Positions 10,260-18,952 of a stretch of 64,000 bases of DNA are shown one piece after another. A program made the translations under genes and the position numbers. Every line of letters begins with the position of its first letter. Position 1 is the first letter of the stretch. Below the pieces are notes generated by a model. That model was not told where the DNA came from. It worked only from the letters and a program-made list of their open reading frames with translations, and did no database searches. The DNA is from an uncultured Sutterella sp. (GTDB lineage: Bacteria > Pseudomonadota > Gammaproteobacteria > Burkholderiales > Burkholderiaceae_F): positions 1-64,000 of the forward strand of contig CALXXT010000070.1 in the NCBI GenBank assembly GCA_944392755.1. The letters run 5' to 3'.

Positions 10260-13200
10260 ATGCCGCGCTCCCGCCACGGATTCCGTCCGACATCGGCCGC
10301 CCTTCTTCCGCTTGCCGCCGCCCTCCTCATGGCTGAGGCTTCGGCCGCAGAACGCGGCGTCTGGCTCCTTCCCGAAGCGGCCGTGGACGCCAGCGCGCTT
10401 GCGCCGCTCCGCATTGAATTCGAACCCGACGAAAAGGTCTGCAAGGCCGCCTACGGCGAGCGCTGGATCGAGCGGTGCTCGGGCGCCCTCGGGCGCTTCG
10501 GCGCAACGGCAAGCGGCGTCTCCATTTCGCCCGCGGTCGAAGGCCGCTGGTCCTGGGGCGGTCCCTCCACCCTCATCTTCGAACCGGCGCAGCCTTGGCC
10601 CGCCGGAAAGTCCTACACCGTTTCGCTCCAAAAGCTCGACCTCGGAAGCCGCACGAAGCTGACGGCGAAAACGCTCCGCGTCGCAACGCCTCCCTTATTC
10701 CTCGAGTGGTCCAACGCCCGCTTCTGGGCCGATCCCGATCCGAAGGGCGAACGTTGGGCGACCTTCGAATGCGCCTTCTCCACCGTTCCGGATCGAGCGG
10801 CGTTTGAGCGCACGCTGAAGGTCTCCGCGACGGAGGGCGTCGAATACGCCGATCCCGTCTTCATTTGGGACCGCTCGGGCGAGAGCGTCTACGTCAAGAT
10901 CCGCATTCTGGCGCTCGGCGAAGACCCGGGCCACATCGCCGTCGAACTCCCCGGCACCGCCGCGCGGGCCGAGCTCAAAAAGAACCGCTGGATCGTGCCG
11001 AAGGGAATGGAATCGGCCCGAGTGGAAACGGGGCTTCCGAGCGCCTCAAGCGTCTTCGCCTTGACGGGCGCAAGCGTCGCGGTCGTCAAGGACGCCTCGC
11101 TCGACCGCCGCTACGAAGTGGAGCTGCGCTCCACGCTCAATCTCCTGCCCGCCGAATGGATGAAGGCGGTCGAAGTCTACGAGCTTCCCGAAAAGCTCGA
11201 CCCCGCGCGCACGGAGCCGACGCGCTGGACGGACGCGCCCGTGATCGACGACGAGGTCCTTTCGCGCGCGAAGCGGCTTGAGGCGAAGCTCCTCGGAGAC
11301 GCGGCGACCCCGACGACCCTCTTGAAGTTCGCCGTCGACGCACCCGAAGGCCGCTTCATCCACGTGAGGCTGCCCTCGGGATTCGGCCCGGACGAAGCGA
11401 ACCGGCTTGAAAGCGGCTGGAGCACGACGCTCCTTCTGCCCGTGCGGCATGCCGAACTTCACTTCCTGCAGCCCGGCCACATGCTCACGCTCTCGGGCAG
11501 CCGCACGCTCGCCCTCCATGCGAGCGGCCTCTCGCGCCTCACCTGGCGGATCGGCCGAGTGCGCGACGATTTTCTGGCGATGGCCTCCCAGCGCTACCGT
11601 GCGATTTCGCAGCCCGCCATGGATTCGAGCGTCGTTGCGCTCTCGGGCGAGGCGGCGCTCGCGCGGTCCCCGTCGGGCGACGCGCAGTTCGCCTCGATCG
11701 ACCTCGCGCCCGTCGTCGAAAAGCTTGGGGCGGGGCTCTACAGCGTGACGCTCGAAGGATGGGCGAAGGACGAAAAAGGCGTCGAACGCATGGCGGCCGC
11801 CGCATCGAAGGCGCTTCTTCTCACCAACACCGCGCTCGTCGCCAAGGCCAACGCCGACGGCTCAACCGACGTCTTTGCCGCCGGATTTGCGGACGGCAAG
11901 CCGGCGGCGAATGCCCGCGCGCGGCTTCTTGCCCTGAACGGCACCACCCTTGCCGAAGCGCGCACCGACGCCGACGGACGCGCGCACTTCGCCTCCGAGC
12001 TCGGCCGCACGAGAGAGAAAACCCCGGCGGCGATTCTCGTCGAAACGGATGCCGGGGACATGAGCTGGATTTCGCTCCTCGACCCCTCGTCGCGATCGGG
12101 CGGCGCCGCCCTCAACGCGGCGGGGCGCTTTGCCTCCACGGACGGACTCGCCGCGCTTGTCTTCTCCGAGCGCGGCGTCTTCCGCGCGGGAGAAACGCTT
12201 CGCTTCGGAGCGCTTGTGAAAAAGCGCGACGGCACGTCGGCCGCTCAGAAGCAGCCCCTGCGCCTGAAGCTCTCCAATGCGGCCGGAAAGACTCTGGCCG
12301 ACGAACGCATCGAATTGGACGCATCGGGACTCGTCGAATGGACATGGAAGAGTCCGGCTTCGATTCTGCCCGGCCGGGTTCGGCTCGACCTCCTCATGCC
12401 GGACGGGCGCACCCTGCTCGGCTCGACCTCGGCCCAAGTGGAGGACTTCGCGCCCGAAACGCTCGCCGTCGAACCCGAAATGCCGAAGTCGGAAGGTTGG
12501 CTGACGGCCGAAGACCTGACGCTGCCCGTGAAGCTCACGTCGCTCTACGGCGGAGCCGCCGCCGGACGGCGGATCGCCGGATCGGTGCGCCTTGTCCCCG
12601 TGGGCGAAGCCCAGTTCCCCGGATGGGAAGGCTTCACCTTCGTCGCTCCCGACGACCTCGGACTGCCGCTTCATCTCGATCTCAGCTCCGCCGAAACGGA
12701 GGGCGACGGATTCGCCCGCGTGACCCTGCCCTTTGGAGAAGCGGGATCGGGGCTCTACTCCGCCTCCATTCTCTTCGAAGGCTTCGAAGCCGAGGGCGGA
12801 CGGGCCGCCACGGCCGACCGACGGGTCTACGTGTCGAAGCGAGACACGCTCGCCGGCTGGCGGCTTCTCGATACGCCCCAGTCCCTCGCAACGCTGCAGA
12901 CCGGACGCGCGGCCGAACTTGAGTTCGCGCTCGTCGACCGCGCTCTCGCGCCAGCTTCGGACCGCAAGGTCCGCATTTCGATTTCCCGCGAAAACTGGAT
13001 TTCCGAATTGACGACGGACGCTTCGGGAAAGCTTGCCTATCACGATGCCGTCTACGAAGAGCCCATCGGCTCGTCCGACCTGACGACGGATGCTTCGGGC
13101 CGAGTTCGGTTCGCCCTGGACACGAAGGAAGAAGGACGCCGCATTCTCCGAATGACGGACGAAAAGGGCGCGGTTCTCCTCACGCTCCCCTACGCCGTGG

Positions 13201-15941
13201 GCGGCACGGCGCTCGCCGAAGGGCTTCGCCCGAGCCTCACGCCCGCAGGCGTGCGGGCTTCGCTCGAAAAGAGCGACCTCGCTTCGGGCGAAACGGCGAA
13301 GATTTCAGTGCTCTCGCCCTTTGCCGGCTTTGCCCTTGCGGCGCTTGAAGGCGAAAAAGTCGAGGCTTCGAAGTGGATTCCCGTGAAGGCGGGCTCAAAC
13401 TCCCTTGAATTTCCGATTCCTTCCGGACTCGTCGGCAAGCACTATCTCACGCTTTCCTTCGTTCGCGCTCAGTCGGACGCCGCACGCTACCTCGAGGGCT
13501 ACGCCGAAACGGTGTTCCCGCTGACGATCAACCTCGATCAGCACCGGCTCGAGCTCCGAATCGACGTCGAGAAGAAGGCTGAGGCGGGCCGCCCCGTGGA
13601 GGCGAGAATCTCCGCTCCGGAGGCGGGGAAGGCGATCCTTTGGGCGGTCGACGAGGGCATTCTCGGCCTCACGGACTACCGCACGCCCGATCCGGAATCG
13701 GCGATTCTGAAGGACCGCGCGCTTGAAGTGACGACGCTGCAGACGCTCTCCGAACTGATGCCCGACGCAGCCGTCGCCGCCCGGGCCCTTCCCGCTTTCG
13801 GCGGCGACGCGGAATCCGCCGCCAAGCGCGCCGGCGCGGCGATGGAGAATCCCTTCAAGCGCATCGCCGAAGCTTCGGCCGTCTGGTCGAGCGGCGTGGT
13901 CGCCGTCGGTCCCGAAGCGAAGACCTTCCGCATCGAGCTGCCCGAGAGCTTCCGCGGGAAGCTCCGCCTCATGGCGGTCGCGGCCTCGACCGACCGCGTG
14001 GGCAGCGGTGAAGCCGCAGCCGTCGTCACGTCGCCCCTCATGGCCGACATCATGGCGCCGAAGGCCGTGGCGCCGGGCGACCGCTTCCGCATCGGCCTCA
14101 CGATCACGCCCGACGAAGACGTGACGCTCCCCCTGAAGGGCGAAGCGTCGCTTCTCCTTCCCGAAGGCTTTGAAGGCGCCGCCGAGCCGCTCCCCTTTGA
14201 ACTCGTCTCGGGCGGCGTCTCGATGTCGGCCGACGCTCTCGCCGCGGCCTCGCCCGGCGAAGCGAAGATCAGCCTCAAGGCTCGGGCGGGCGAGCTCTCC
14301 GCATCCCGAACCCTCTCCCTTTCGGTGCGCCCGAACGCCCCCTTCGACGCCTATGTCGAAGCCGGCCGCTGGAGCGAGGGAAGCTCTGCCGAATGGAAGC
14401 TCTCGCGCTCGCTCCATCCGCTTAAGAGCAAAACCGAAGTCGTCGTGGCGAAGAGCCCGGCCGCGGCCGCCGCGCTTCTCGCGCAGGCCGAACCCGAAGG
14501 GTTCTTCCCGCGGCCCGCAGACCGCATTGCGGCTGCGCTTCCCTATGCGCTCTTCTCCCGCGCTCCCGCTCTTCTCCCCATTCTGGGCGAAGATGCGGAC
14601 GCCGTGGCCAAGCGCGCGGCGCAGCTTCGCGGCGAAGCGCTGCGCTCGATCGAAGAAGCGTCCCAATTCCGCTCGTCGCCGAAGCAGGCCTACTCGCTTC
14701 TCGACGCCGCCTGGGCGCTCGACTATCTCGTCACCACGGGCTCGGACGGAAGCGTTCCTCCCGAGCTCGTTCGAAGCCTCGCCGCCGCGCTTTCGCGCGA
14801 CGTGCGCCGAGACCCCGAAACGCTCGATGAAGCCCGCACCATCGCGTATGCGCTCTGGGTGCTCACCCGCGAAGGCACGCTCTGCGCCGACCGCATCGAG
14901 ACGCTGCGCGTCGTGATGGAGGAGCGGTTCCCCGACTGGCGTGAAGATACGGCCGCCCTATTCCTCGCCGGCGCCTACCGCGCCATGCGCATGACGCATG
15001 AAGCCGATGCGCTGATGAAGGCCCGAATCTCGAGCGCTTCGGCAGGCTGGCCTTGGACGCCCGAATCGGCAGCCGCCATGGCCGCCGGCGTTCTCACGGG
15101 CGAAGCGCAATGGCGCACGACCCCGGAAGCCGCCTTCTGGGTGAAGCTCGCCGAAGACGACCTCATGAACGCGCTCAAGAGCGGCTCGATCGACGCGATC
15201 CACCGCGGCGCGGCCGCCCGTGCGCTCCTCTGGGCGAGCGACCCCTCCGAGCCCGAAGAGGACGCGTCGGAGGACGCGGCGCCGAAGCTCGTCTGCACGG
15301 CCCGCGCGGCGGGATTTGAAGGGGCGCAGGATCGTGCGCTCTACGCCTCGGGCATCCTGCGCCTGACGGCGCCGGGGTGCACCGCCTTCCGTATCGAAGT
15401 TCCGGGCGGACTTTCGGGCTGGTCCTGGCAGTCGCTCCAGGAAGGGTACGCCCTGGATCTTCCGAACGAACCCGTCCGGCGCGGTCTTGAGATTGAGCGG
15501 CGCTATCTCCACGCCGACGGCACGCCCGGCACGGAATTCCGCACGGGCGAACGGGTCACGGTCGAAGTGCGCATTCACGGCCAAAGCGGACTCGGCGGCG
15601 CTCTTCAGGTGCCGGGCGGCGTTCGCGAGAACGACATTGCGGTGACGGATCTCCTCCCGGGCGGATTCGAACCCGCCGATCCTCCGGGAACGGGTCCGAC
15701 GGGCGCCGGCGCCTTTGAGCGCGGCGAAGATCGAATGCACTTCATCGTGCCCGAACTCAGACTCGAAGACGCCGTCTTCACGTACGACGTCCGTGCGGTC
15801 ACGCCGGGCGAATTCGCCGCTCCGGCGGTGAGGGCGCGCTCGATCCGCACGCCGAGCCTCGAGGCGTCAAGCGCCGGCGGCCGAATCAGGATCCTCGCGC
15901 CCGAAAATGAGGTGAAGGCCGCCGAGCCGAGCGCTCCATGA
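10260..15941 (+). CDS. Alpha-2-macroglobulin family protein, thioester apparently lost
   Basis: A 1893-residue exported protein with a signal peptide ending near AEASAAE and no lipobox. It resembles bacterial alpha-2-macroglobulins (YfhM/YfaS), which trap proteases in the periplasm. Family features are the repeated MG-type beta domains, GVFRAGETLRFGALVKKRDG near residue 640, ILWAVDEGILGLTDYRTPDP in the bait region, and the segment VWSSGVVAVGPEAKTFRIEL. The thioester CxEQ motif of YfhM is absent; its expected place reads LLAQAEPEGFFPRPADR. It is coupled to pbpC by an ATGA overlap, the usual partnership. GAGGA precedes the ATG. Confidence 0.88.
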   Translation: MPRSRHGFRPTSAALLPLAAALLMAEASAAERGVWLLPEAAVDASALAPLRIEFEPDEKVCKAAYGERWIERCSGALGRFGATASGVSISPAVEGRWSWGGPSTLIFEPAQPWPAGKSYTVSLQKLDLGSRTKLTAKTLRVATPPLFLEWSNARFWADPDPKGERWATFECAFSTVPDRAAFERTLKVSATEGVEYADPVFIWDRSGESVYVKIRILALGEDPGHIAVELPGTAARAELKKNRWIVPKGMESARVETGLPSASSVFALTGASVAVVKDASLDRRYEVELRSTLNLLPAEWMKAVEVYELPEKLDPARTEPTRWTDAPVIDDEVLSRAKRLEAKLLGDAATPTTLLKFAVDAPEGRFIHVRLPSGFGPDEANRLESGWSTTLLLPVRHAELHFLQPGHMLTLSGSRTLALHASGLSRLTWRIGRVRDDFLAMASQRYRAISQPAMDSSVVALSGEAALARSPSGDAQFASIDLAPVVEKLGAGLYSVTLEGWAKDEKGVERMAAAASKALLLTNTALVAKANADGSTDVFAAGFADGKPAANARARLLALNGTTLAEARTDADGRAHFASELGRTREKTPAAILVETDAGDMSWISLLDPSSRSGGAALNAAGRFASTDGLAALVFSERGVFRAGETLRFGALVKKRDGTSAAQKQPLRLKLSNAAGKTLADERIELDASGLVEWTWKSPASILPGRVRLDLLMPDGRTLLGSTSAQVEDFAPETLAVEPEMPKSEGWLTAEDLTLPVKLTSLYGGAAAGRRIAGSVRLVPVGEAQFPGWEGFTFVAPDDLGLPLHLDLSSAETEGDGFARVTLPFGEAGSGLYSASILFEGFEAEGGRAATADRRVYVSKRDTLAGWRLLDTPQSLATLQTGRAAELEFALVDRALAPASDRKVRISISRENWISELTTDASGKLAYHDAVYEEPIGSSDLTTDASGRVRFALDTKEEGRRILRMTDEKGAVLLTLPYAVGGTALAEGLRPSLTPAGVRASLEKSDLASGETAKISVLSPFAGFALAALEGEKVEASKWIPVKAGSNSLEFPIPSGLVGKHYLTLSFVRAQSDAARYLEGYAETVFPLTINLDQHRLELRIDVEKKAEAGRPVEARISAPEAGKAILWAVDEGILGLTDYRTPDPESAILKDRALEVTTLQTLSELMPDAAVAARALPAFGGDAESAAKRAGAAMENPFKRIAEASAVWSSGVVAVGPEAKTFRIELPESFRGKLRLMAVAASTDRVGSGEAAAVVTSPLMADIMAPKAVAPGDRFRIGLTITPDEDVTLPLKGEASLLLPEGFEGAAEPLPFELVSGGVSMSADALAAASPGEAKISLKARAGELSASRTLSLSVRPNAPFDAYVEAGRWSEGSSAEWKLSRSLHPLKSKTEVVVAKSPAAAAALLAQAEPEGFFPRPADRIAAALPYALFSRAPALLPILGEDADAVAKRAAQLRGEALRSIEEASQFRSSPKQAYSLLDAAWALDYLVTTGSDGSVPPELVRSLAAALSRDVRRDPETLDEARTIAYALWVLTREGTLCADRIETLRVVMEERFPDWREDTAALFLAGAYRAMRMTHEADALMKARISSASAGWPWTPESAAAMAAGVLTGEAQWRTTPEAAFWVKLAEDDLMNALKSGSIDAIHRGAAARALLWASDPSEPEEDASEDAAPKLVCTARAAGFEGAQDRALYASGILRLTAPGCTAFRIEVPGGLSGWSWQSLQEGYALDLPNEPVRRGLEIERRYLHADGTPGTEFRTGERVTVEVRIHGQSGLGGALQVPGGVRENDIAVTDLLPGGFEPADPPGTGPTGAGAFERGEDRMHFIVPELRLEDAVFTYDVRAVTPGEFAAPAVRARSIRTPSLEASSAGGRIRILAPENEVKAAEPSAP

Positions 15942-18271
15942 CCGGGAACCCTCAGCCGCAGCCGCCCAAGCGCGGAGCGTGGAAGCTCTGCGCGGCGGCG
16001 GCGCTGGCCTTCGTCGTCACGATCGGCCTCTGGAAGGGCGCTCAGGCGCTCCTCCGCGGAACGGAAGCGCCGATCCTTGCGGACGTTCCTTTTTCAAGCG
16101 CCGTTTATTCGTCGGAGGGAACGCTTCTGCGCATGGAACCCGCCTCGGACGGGATCTACCGGCTTCGGACGCCGCTCTCCGACATTCCGAACACCCTCAT
16201 CCGCGCCACGCTCCACTACGAGGATCGGCGCTTTTGGTCGCACCCGGGCGTCGATCCCGCGGCTGTGGTTCGAGCCCTCTGGAGCACGGCATTCGGCGGA
16301 CGCCGCATGGGCGCATCGACCATCACGATGCAGGTGGCGCGCTTGAAGCTTCACCTGGACACGGACACCATCCCCGGGAAGCTGCGTCAAATGGCGGAGG
16401 CGCTCCGGCTCGAGCTCCACCATACGAAGGCCGAAATCCTCGAAGCCTACTTCAACCTAGCGCCCTACGGCGGAAACGTGGAGGGCGCGGGAGCAGCCGC
16501 CGAAGCCTATTTTGGGCGCAAAGCGGGCGACCTTCATCCCGGCGAAGCGGCTTCGCTCGCGGTCGTTCCTCAGAATCCCGTGCGCCGGCGCCCGTGGAGG
16601 GGGCCGGACTTCGAAGAGGCCCGACGACGGGCCGCTTCGGCGCTTCTGCGGGACGGCATTGCGCCCGAATCCTGGAGGAGGCTTCTTCTCGCGCCGATCG
16701 AGCCCCGCAGCCCCGCCGAACTGCCATACCTCGCCCCGCACTACTCGCGGCTCGTCATCGCGCGGCGCCCCGGAGAGCGCATTCGAGGAACGCTCTCGCT
16801 CAGGCTTCAGGAGCGTCTCGAATCGATATTGCGCGACGCGGTGAAGCGGCTCGAGCCCTGGGGAATCCGCAACGGCGCGGCCGCCATCATGGACACGCGA
16901 ACGAGAAGCCTCGTCGCGCTCGTTGGTTCAGTCGACTTCTTCGACGACGCGATCGAAGGCGAAGTCAACGCCTACACCGCAAAAAGAAGTCCCGGATCGA
17001 CCCTGAAGCCCTTCATCTACGGCCTCGCGCTCGACCAGGGGCTCATTCACTCGAAGTCGATCCTGATCGATCGGCCGAGCCGCTTCTCGGGATATGCGCC
17101 CCAAAATGCGGACGGATCCTTCCGGGGGCCGCTGCCCGCTGATGCGGCGCTCGTGCTGAGTCGAAACATTCCCGCCATCGAACTCGAACGCCGACTCGAC
17201 CCCGATCTCTACACGCTCCTCCAAAAGGCCGGCGCAGCGCTTCCCCATGGAAGAGAGCACTACGGCCTTTCGATTACGCTCGGCAGCGCCGAAGTGTCGA
17301 TGGAAAAGCTTTTGGAGCTCTACGGCGCGCTCAGGCGCGAGGGGCTTCTCGCCTCGGTACGCGTCGCCGAGGACGAAGCGCCGTCCCCGAGCACCGCCAT
17401 TCTTTCGCCGCAAGCCGCCTGGGTGGTGGGGAAGATGCTCGAAACGCGGGGAGAGTTCGTCCGTTCGGCGCACGGGCGAATTCCGCTCATCTACAAAACC
17501 GGCACCAGCAACGGCTACCGCGATGCCTGGGCCGTCGGCTTCTTCGGCCCCTACGTCGCGGCCGTCTGGCTTGGGAACTTCAACAATCGTCCGAACCCGT
17601 ACCTTCAGGGGGCGATGACGGCTGCTCCCATTTTCAGAACGCTCGCTCAGATGACGGTCTCCGAAACCGGGCTTCATCCCGAAGACGAAGCGCCGCCCTC
17701 CGGCGTACGTGAGGAAGCCGTCTGCCGTTCAACGGGAGATCTTGATCCCGCACGGTGCACGCTCACCGCGAAGGCATGGTTCATTCCCGGCAAGTCGCCC
17801 ATTCGTCCGACGGGGATCCTGCGCGACGTCTGGATCGATCGGGAAACGGGGCTGCGGGCCTGCCGCTTTGAACCGGGAAAAACGGAGAACCGAACGTGGG
17901 AATTCTGGCCCACGCACTTTCAGCGCGCTTTTTTTGAAGCGGGCATCGTGAAGCGCCCCCCGCCGCCATGGATGCCGGGCTGCGCGCAAGCCGCCTCCCG
18001 AGAAGGCGCCGCCCCGCTTTGGACCTCCCCCGAACCCGGAAGCCGTTATTTCACGGGGACGGCCGGACCCAATGCGGCAGCGGTTGCGCTGGAAGCGGGA
18101 GCCGAAGCGGATGTCCGAGTGCTCTACTGGTACGAAGGAAGCCGCTTCATCGGCGCCTCGCCGGCAGGATCCGCCTTCCCCGCACGGTTCCCCGCAGGTC
18201 GGCACCGCGTGTCCGTCGTTGACGATGCGGGTCGAAGCGCGCAGACGCACTTCGAGGTTTTGAAACCTTGA
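15938..18271 (+). CDS. pbpC: Penicillin-binding protein 1C
   Basis: A 777-residue bifunctional peptidoglycan synthase. After a membrane anchor (residues about 17-39) comes a family 51 glycosyltransferase with HYEDRRFWSHPGVD (catalytic Glu95) and GASTITMQVARLK. The transpeptidase has the SxxK nucleophile motif STLK (Ser354-Lys357) and KTGTSNGYRDAW (Lys520-Gly522). The C-terminal about 90 residues form the beta-rich BiPBP_C domain (EPGSRYF...). It overlaps the macroglobulin gene by four bases. In this family the two proteins are thought to act together in periplasmic defence of the wall. All catalytic motifs look intact. Confidence 0.95.
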   Translation: MTGNPQPQPPKRGAWKLCAAAALAFVVTIGLWKGAQALLRGTEAPILADVPFSSAVYSSEGTLLRMEPASDGIYRLRTPLSDIPNTLIRATLHYEDRRFWSHPGVDPAAVVRALWSTAFGGRRMGASTITMQVARLKLHLDTDTIPGKLRQMAEALRLELHHTKAEILEAYFNLAPYGGNVEGAGAAAEAYFGRKAGDLHPGEAASLAVVPQNPVRRRPWRGPDFEEARRRAASALLRDGIAPESWRRLLLAPIEPRSPAELPYLAPHYSRLVIARRPGERIRGTLSLRLQERLESILRDAVKRLEPWGIRNGAAAIMDTRTRSLVALVGSVDFFDDAIEGEVNAYTAKRSPGSTLKPFIYGLALDQGLIHSKSILIDRPSRFSGYAPQNADGSFRGPLPADAALVLSRNIPAIELERRLDPDLYTLLQKAGAALPHGREHYGLSITLGSAEVSMEKLLELYGALRREGLLASVRVAEDEAPSPSTAILSPQAAWVVGKMLETRGEFVRSAHGRIPLIYKTGTSNGYRDAWAVGFFGPYVAAVWLGNFNNRPNPYLQGAMTAAPIFRTLAQMTVSETGLHPEDEAPPSGVREEAVCRSTGDLDPARCTLTAKAWFIPGKSPIRPTGILRDVWIDRETGLRACRFEPGKTENRTWEFWPTHFQRAFFEAGIVKRPPPPWMPGCAQAASREGAAPLWTSPEPGSRYFTGTAGPNAAAVALEAGAEADVRVLYWYEGSRFIGASPAGSAFPARFPAGRHRVSVVDDAGRSAQTHFEVLKP

Positions 18272-18282
18272 ACGATCAATTC

Positions 18283-18312
18283 TTGACATTTCTTCACAAT
18301 GCTGCGTGCTAT
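18283..18312 (+). promoter_or_regulatory. Putative sigma-70 promoter of the small exported protein
   Basis: A perfect -35 box TTGACA (18283-18288) is followed after 18 bases by TGCTAT (18307-18312), a weak -10 match. It lies 12 bases after the pbpC stop and about 40 bases before the ATG at 18354. The spacing suits a promoter for that gene alone. Confidence 0.45.
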
Positions 18313-18353
18313 CGTGGAAGCATCCAAAGAGAATGTCGTTGGGAGATTCCTTC

Positions 18354-18827
18354 ATGTTCCGCAAGATGCTTGTCGCTGCAGCCGCCGTCGCGGGCGTATT
18401 GGCCTTTGCCGCATCGTCTGCCGTGGATGCGCGGCCGCCGCGCGGACCGGGCTTCCACCGCCCGCCTCCTCCCATTGGAGCCGGTCCCGGATTCCATCGG
18501 CCGCCTCCACCGCGCCCGGGCTGGCACCGTCCGCCCCCTCCGCCGCGCTATCACCGCGTGCATCACCATGACTGGTACTGGTGGGGTCCGCTTGCCGTGG
18601 GCGGCGCGATTCTCGGCGCGAACATTTTGAGCGATCGACTCGACGAACCGCGCGTCGAATACGTCCCCGTCCCGGTGCCAGCCGAGCCCGCAGCGTCCGA
18701 CAAACCAATCTGGTACTGGTGCGCCTCCGAAAAAGCCTACTACCCGGCCGTGCGCTCCTGCCCGCTCGGATGGACGCCGATTCTCGGAACGAGCAGCACG
18801 ACGCCGCCCGCGCCCCCGGGGCTCTGA
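18354..18827 (+). CDS. Small exported His/Pro/Trp-rich protein
   Basis: A 157-residue protein of unknown function. A Sec signal peptide (MFRKMLVAAAAVAG to about SAVDA) precedes a low-complexity stretch with three near-repeats of G-(F/W)-HRPPPP, ending in HRVHHHDWYWWGP. A short Gly/Ala-rich hydrophobic stretch (residues about 80-95) follows, and then the segment WYWCASEKAYYPAVRSCPLGW. That pattern (aromatic-Cys, YYP, CPxGW) recurs at the C-terminus of many small proteobacterial envelope proteins. The start at 18354 has GGGAG upstream and begins the signal peptide cleanly. His clusters could bind metal. It has its own promoter and terminator. Confidence 0.75.
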   Translation: MFRKMLVAAAAVAGVLAFAASSAVDARPPRGPGFHRPPPPIGAGPGFHRPPPPRPGWHRPPPPPRYHRVHHHDWYWWGPLAVGGAILGANILSDRLDEPRVEYVPVPVPAEPAASDKPIWYWCASEKAYYPAVRSCPLGWTPILGTSSTTPPAPPGL

Positions 18828-18860
18828 CCCACTTGCAGCAGGTCTTCTTCTGAAGACGCG

Positions 18861-18905
18861 AATCCCGTCGAAGCGTGCACCTCGACGGGATTCCTTTTCG
18901 CTTTT
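18861..18905 (+). terminator. Rho-independent terminator after the exported protein
   Basis: Perfect 11-base stem AATCCCGTCGA (18861-18871) with TCGACGGGATT (18882-18892), followed by a T-rich run CCTTTTCGCTTTT. It ends the plus-strand transcript before the convergent autotransporter gene. Confidence 0.8.
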
Positions 18906-18910
18906 CAAGC

Positions 18911-18934
18911 CGCCGCCCCGAAGACGGGGCGGCG
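18911..18934 (-). terminator. GC-rich hairpin after the autotransporter gene
   Basis: A perfect 10-base stem CGCCGCCCCG / CGGGGCGGCG with a four-base loop, 18 bases beyond the autotransporter stop on the minus strand. The sequence that follows on that strand is not T-rich, so it may act with the neighbouring terminator or as an RNA 3' end stabiliser. Confidence 0.45.
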
Positions 18935-18952
18935 CGTCGCGGAGAAAGCCGA

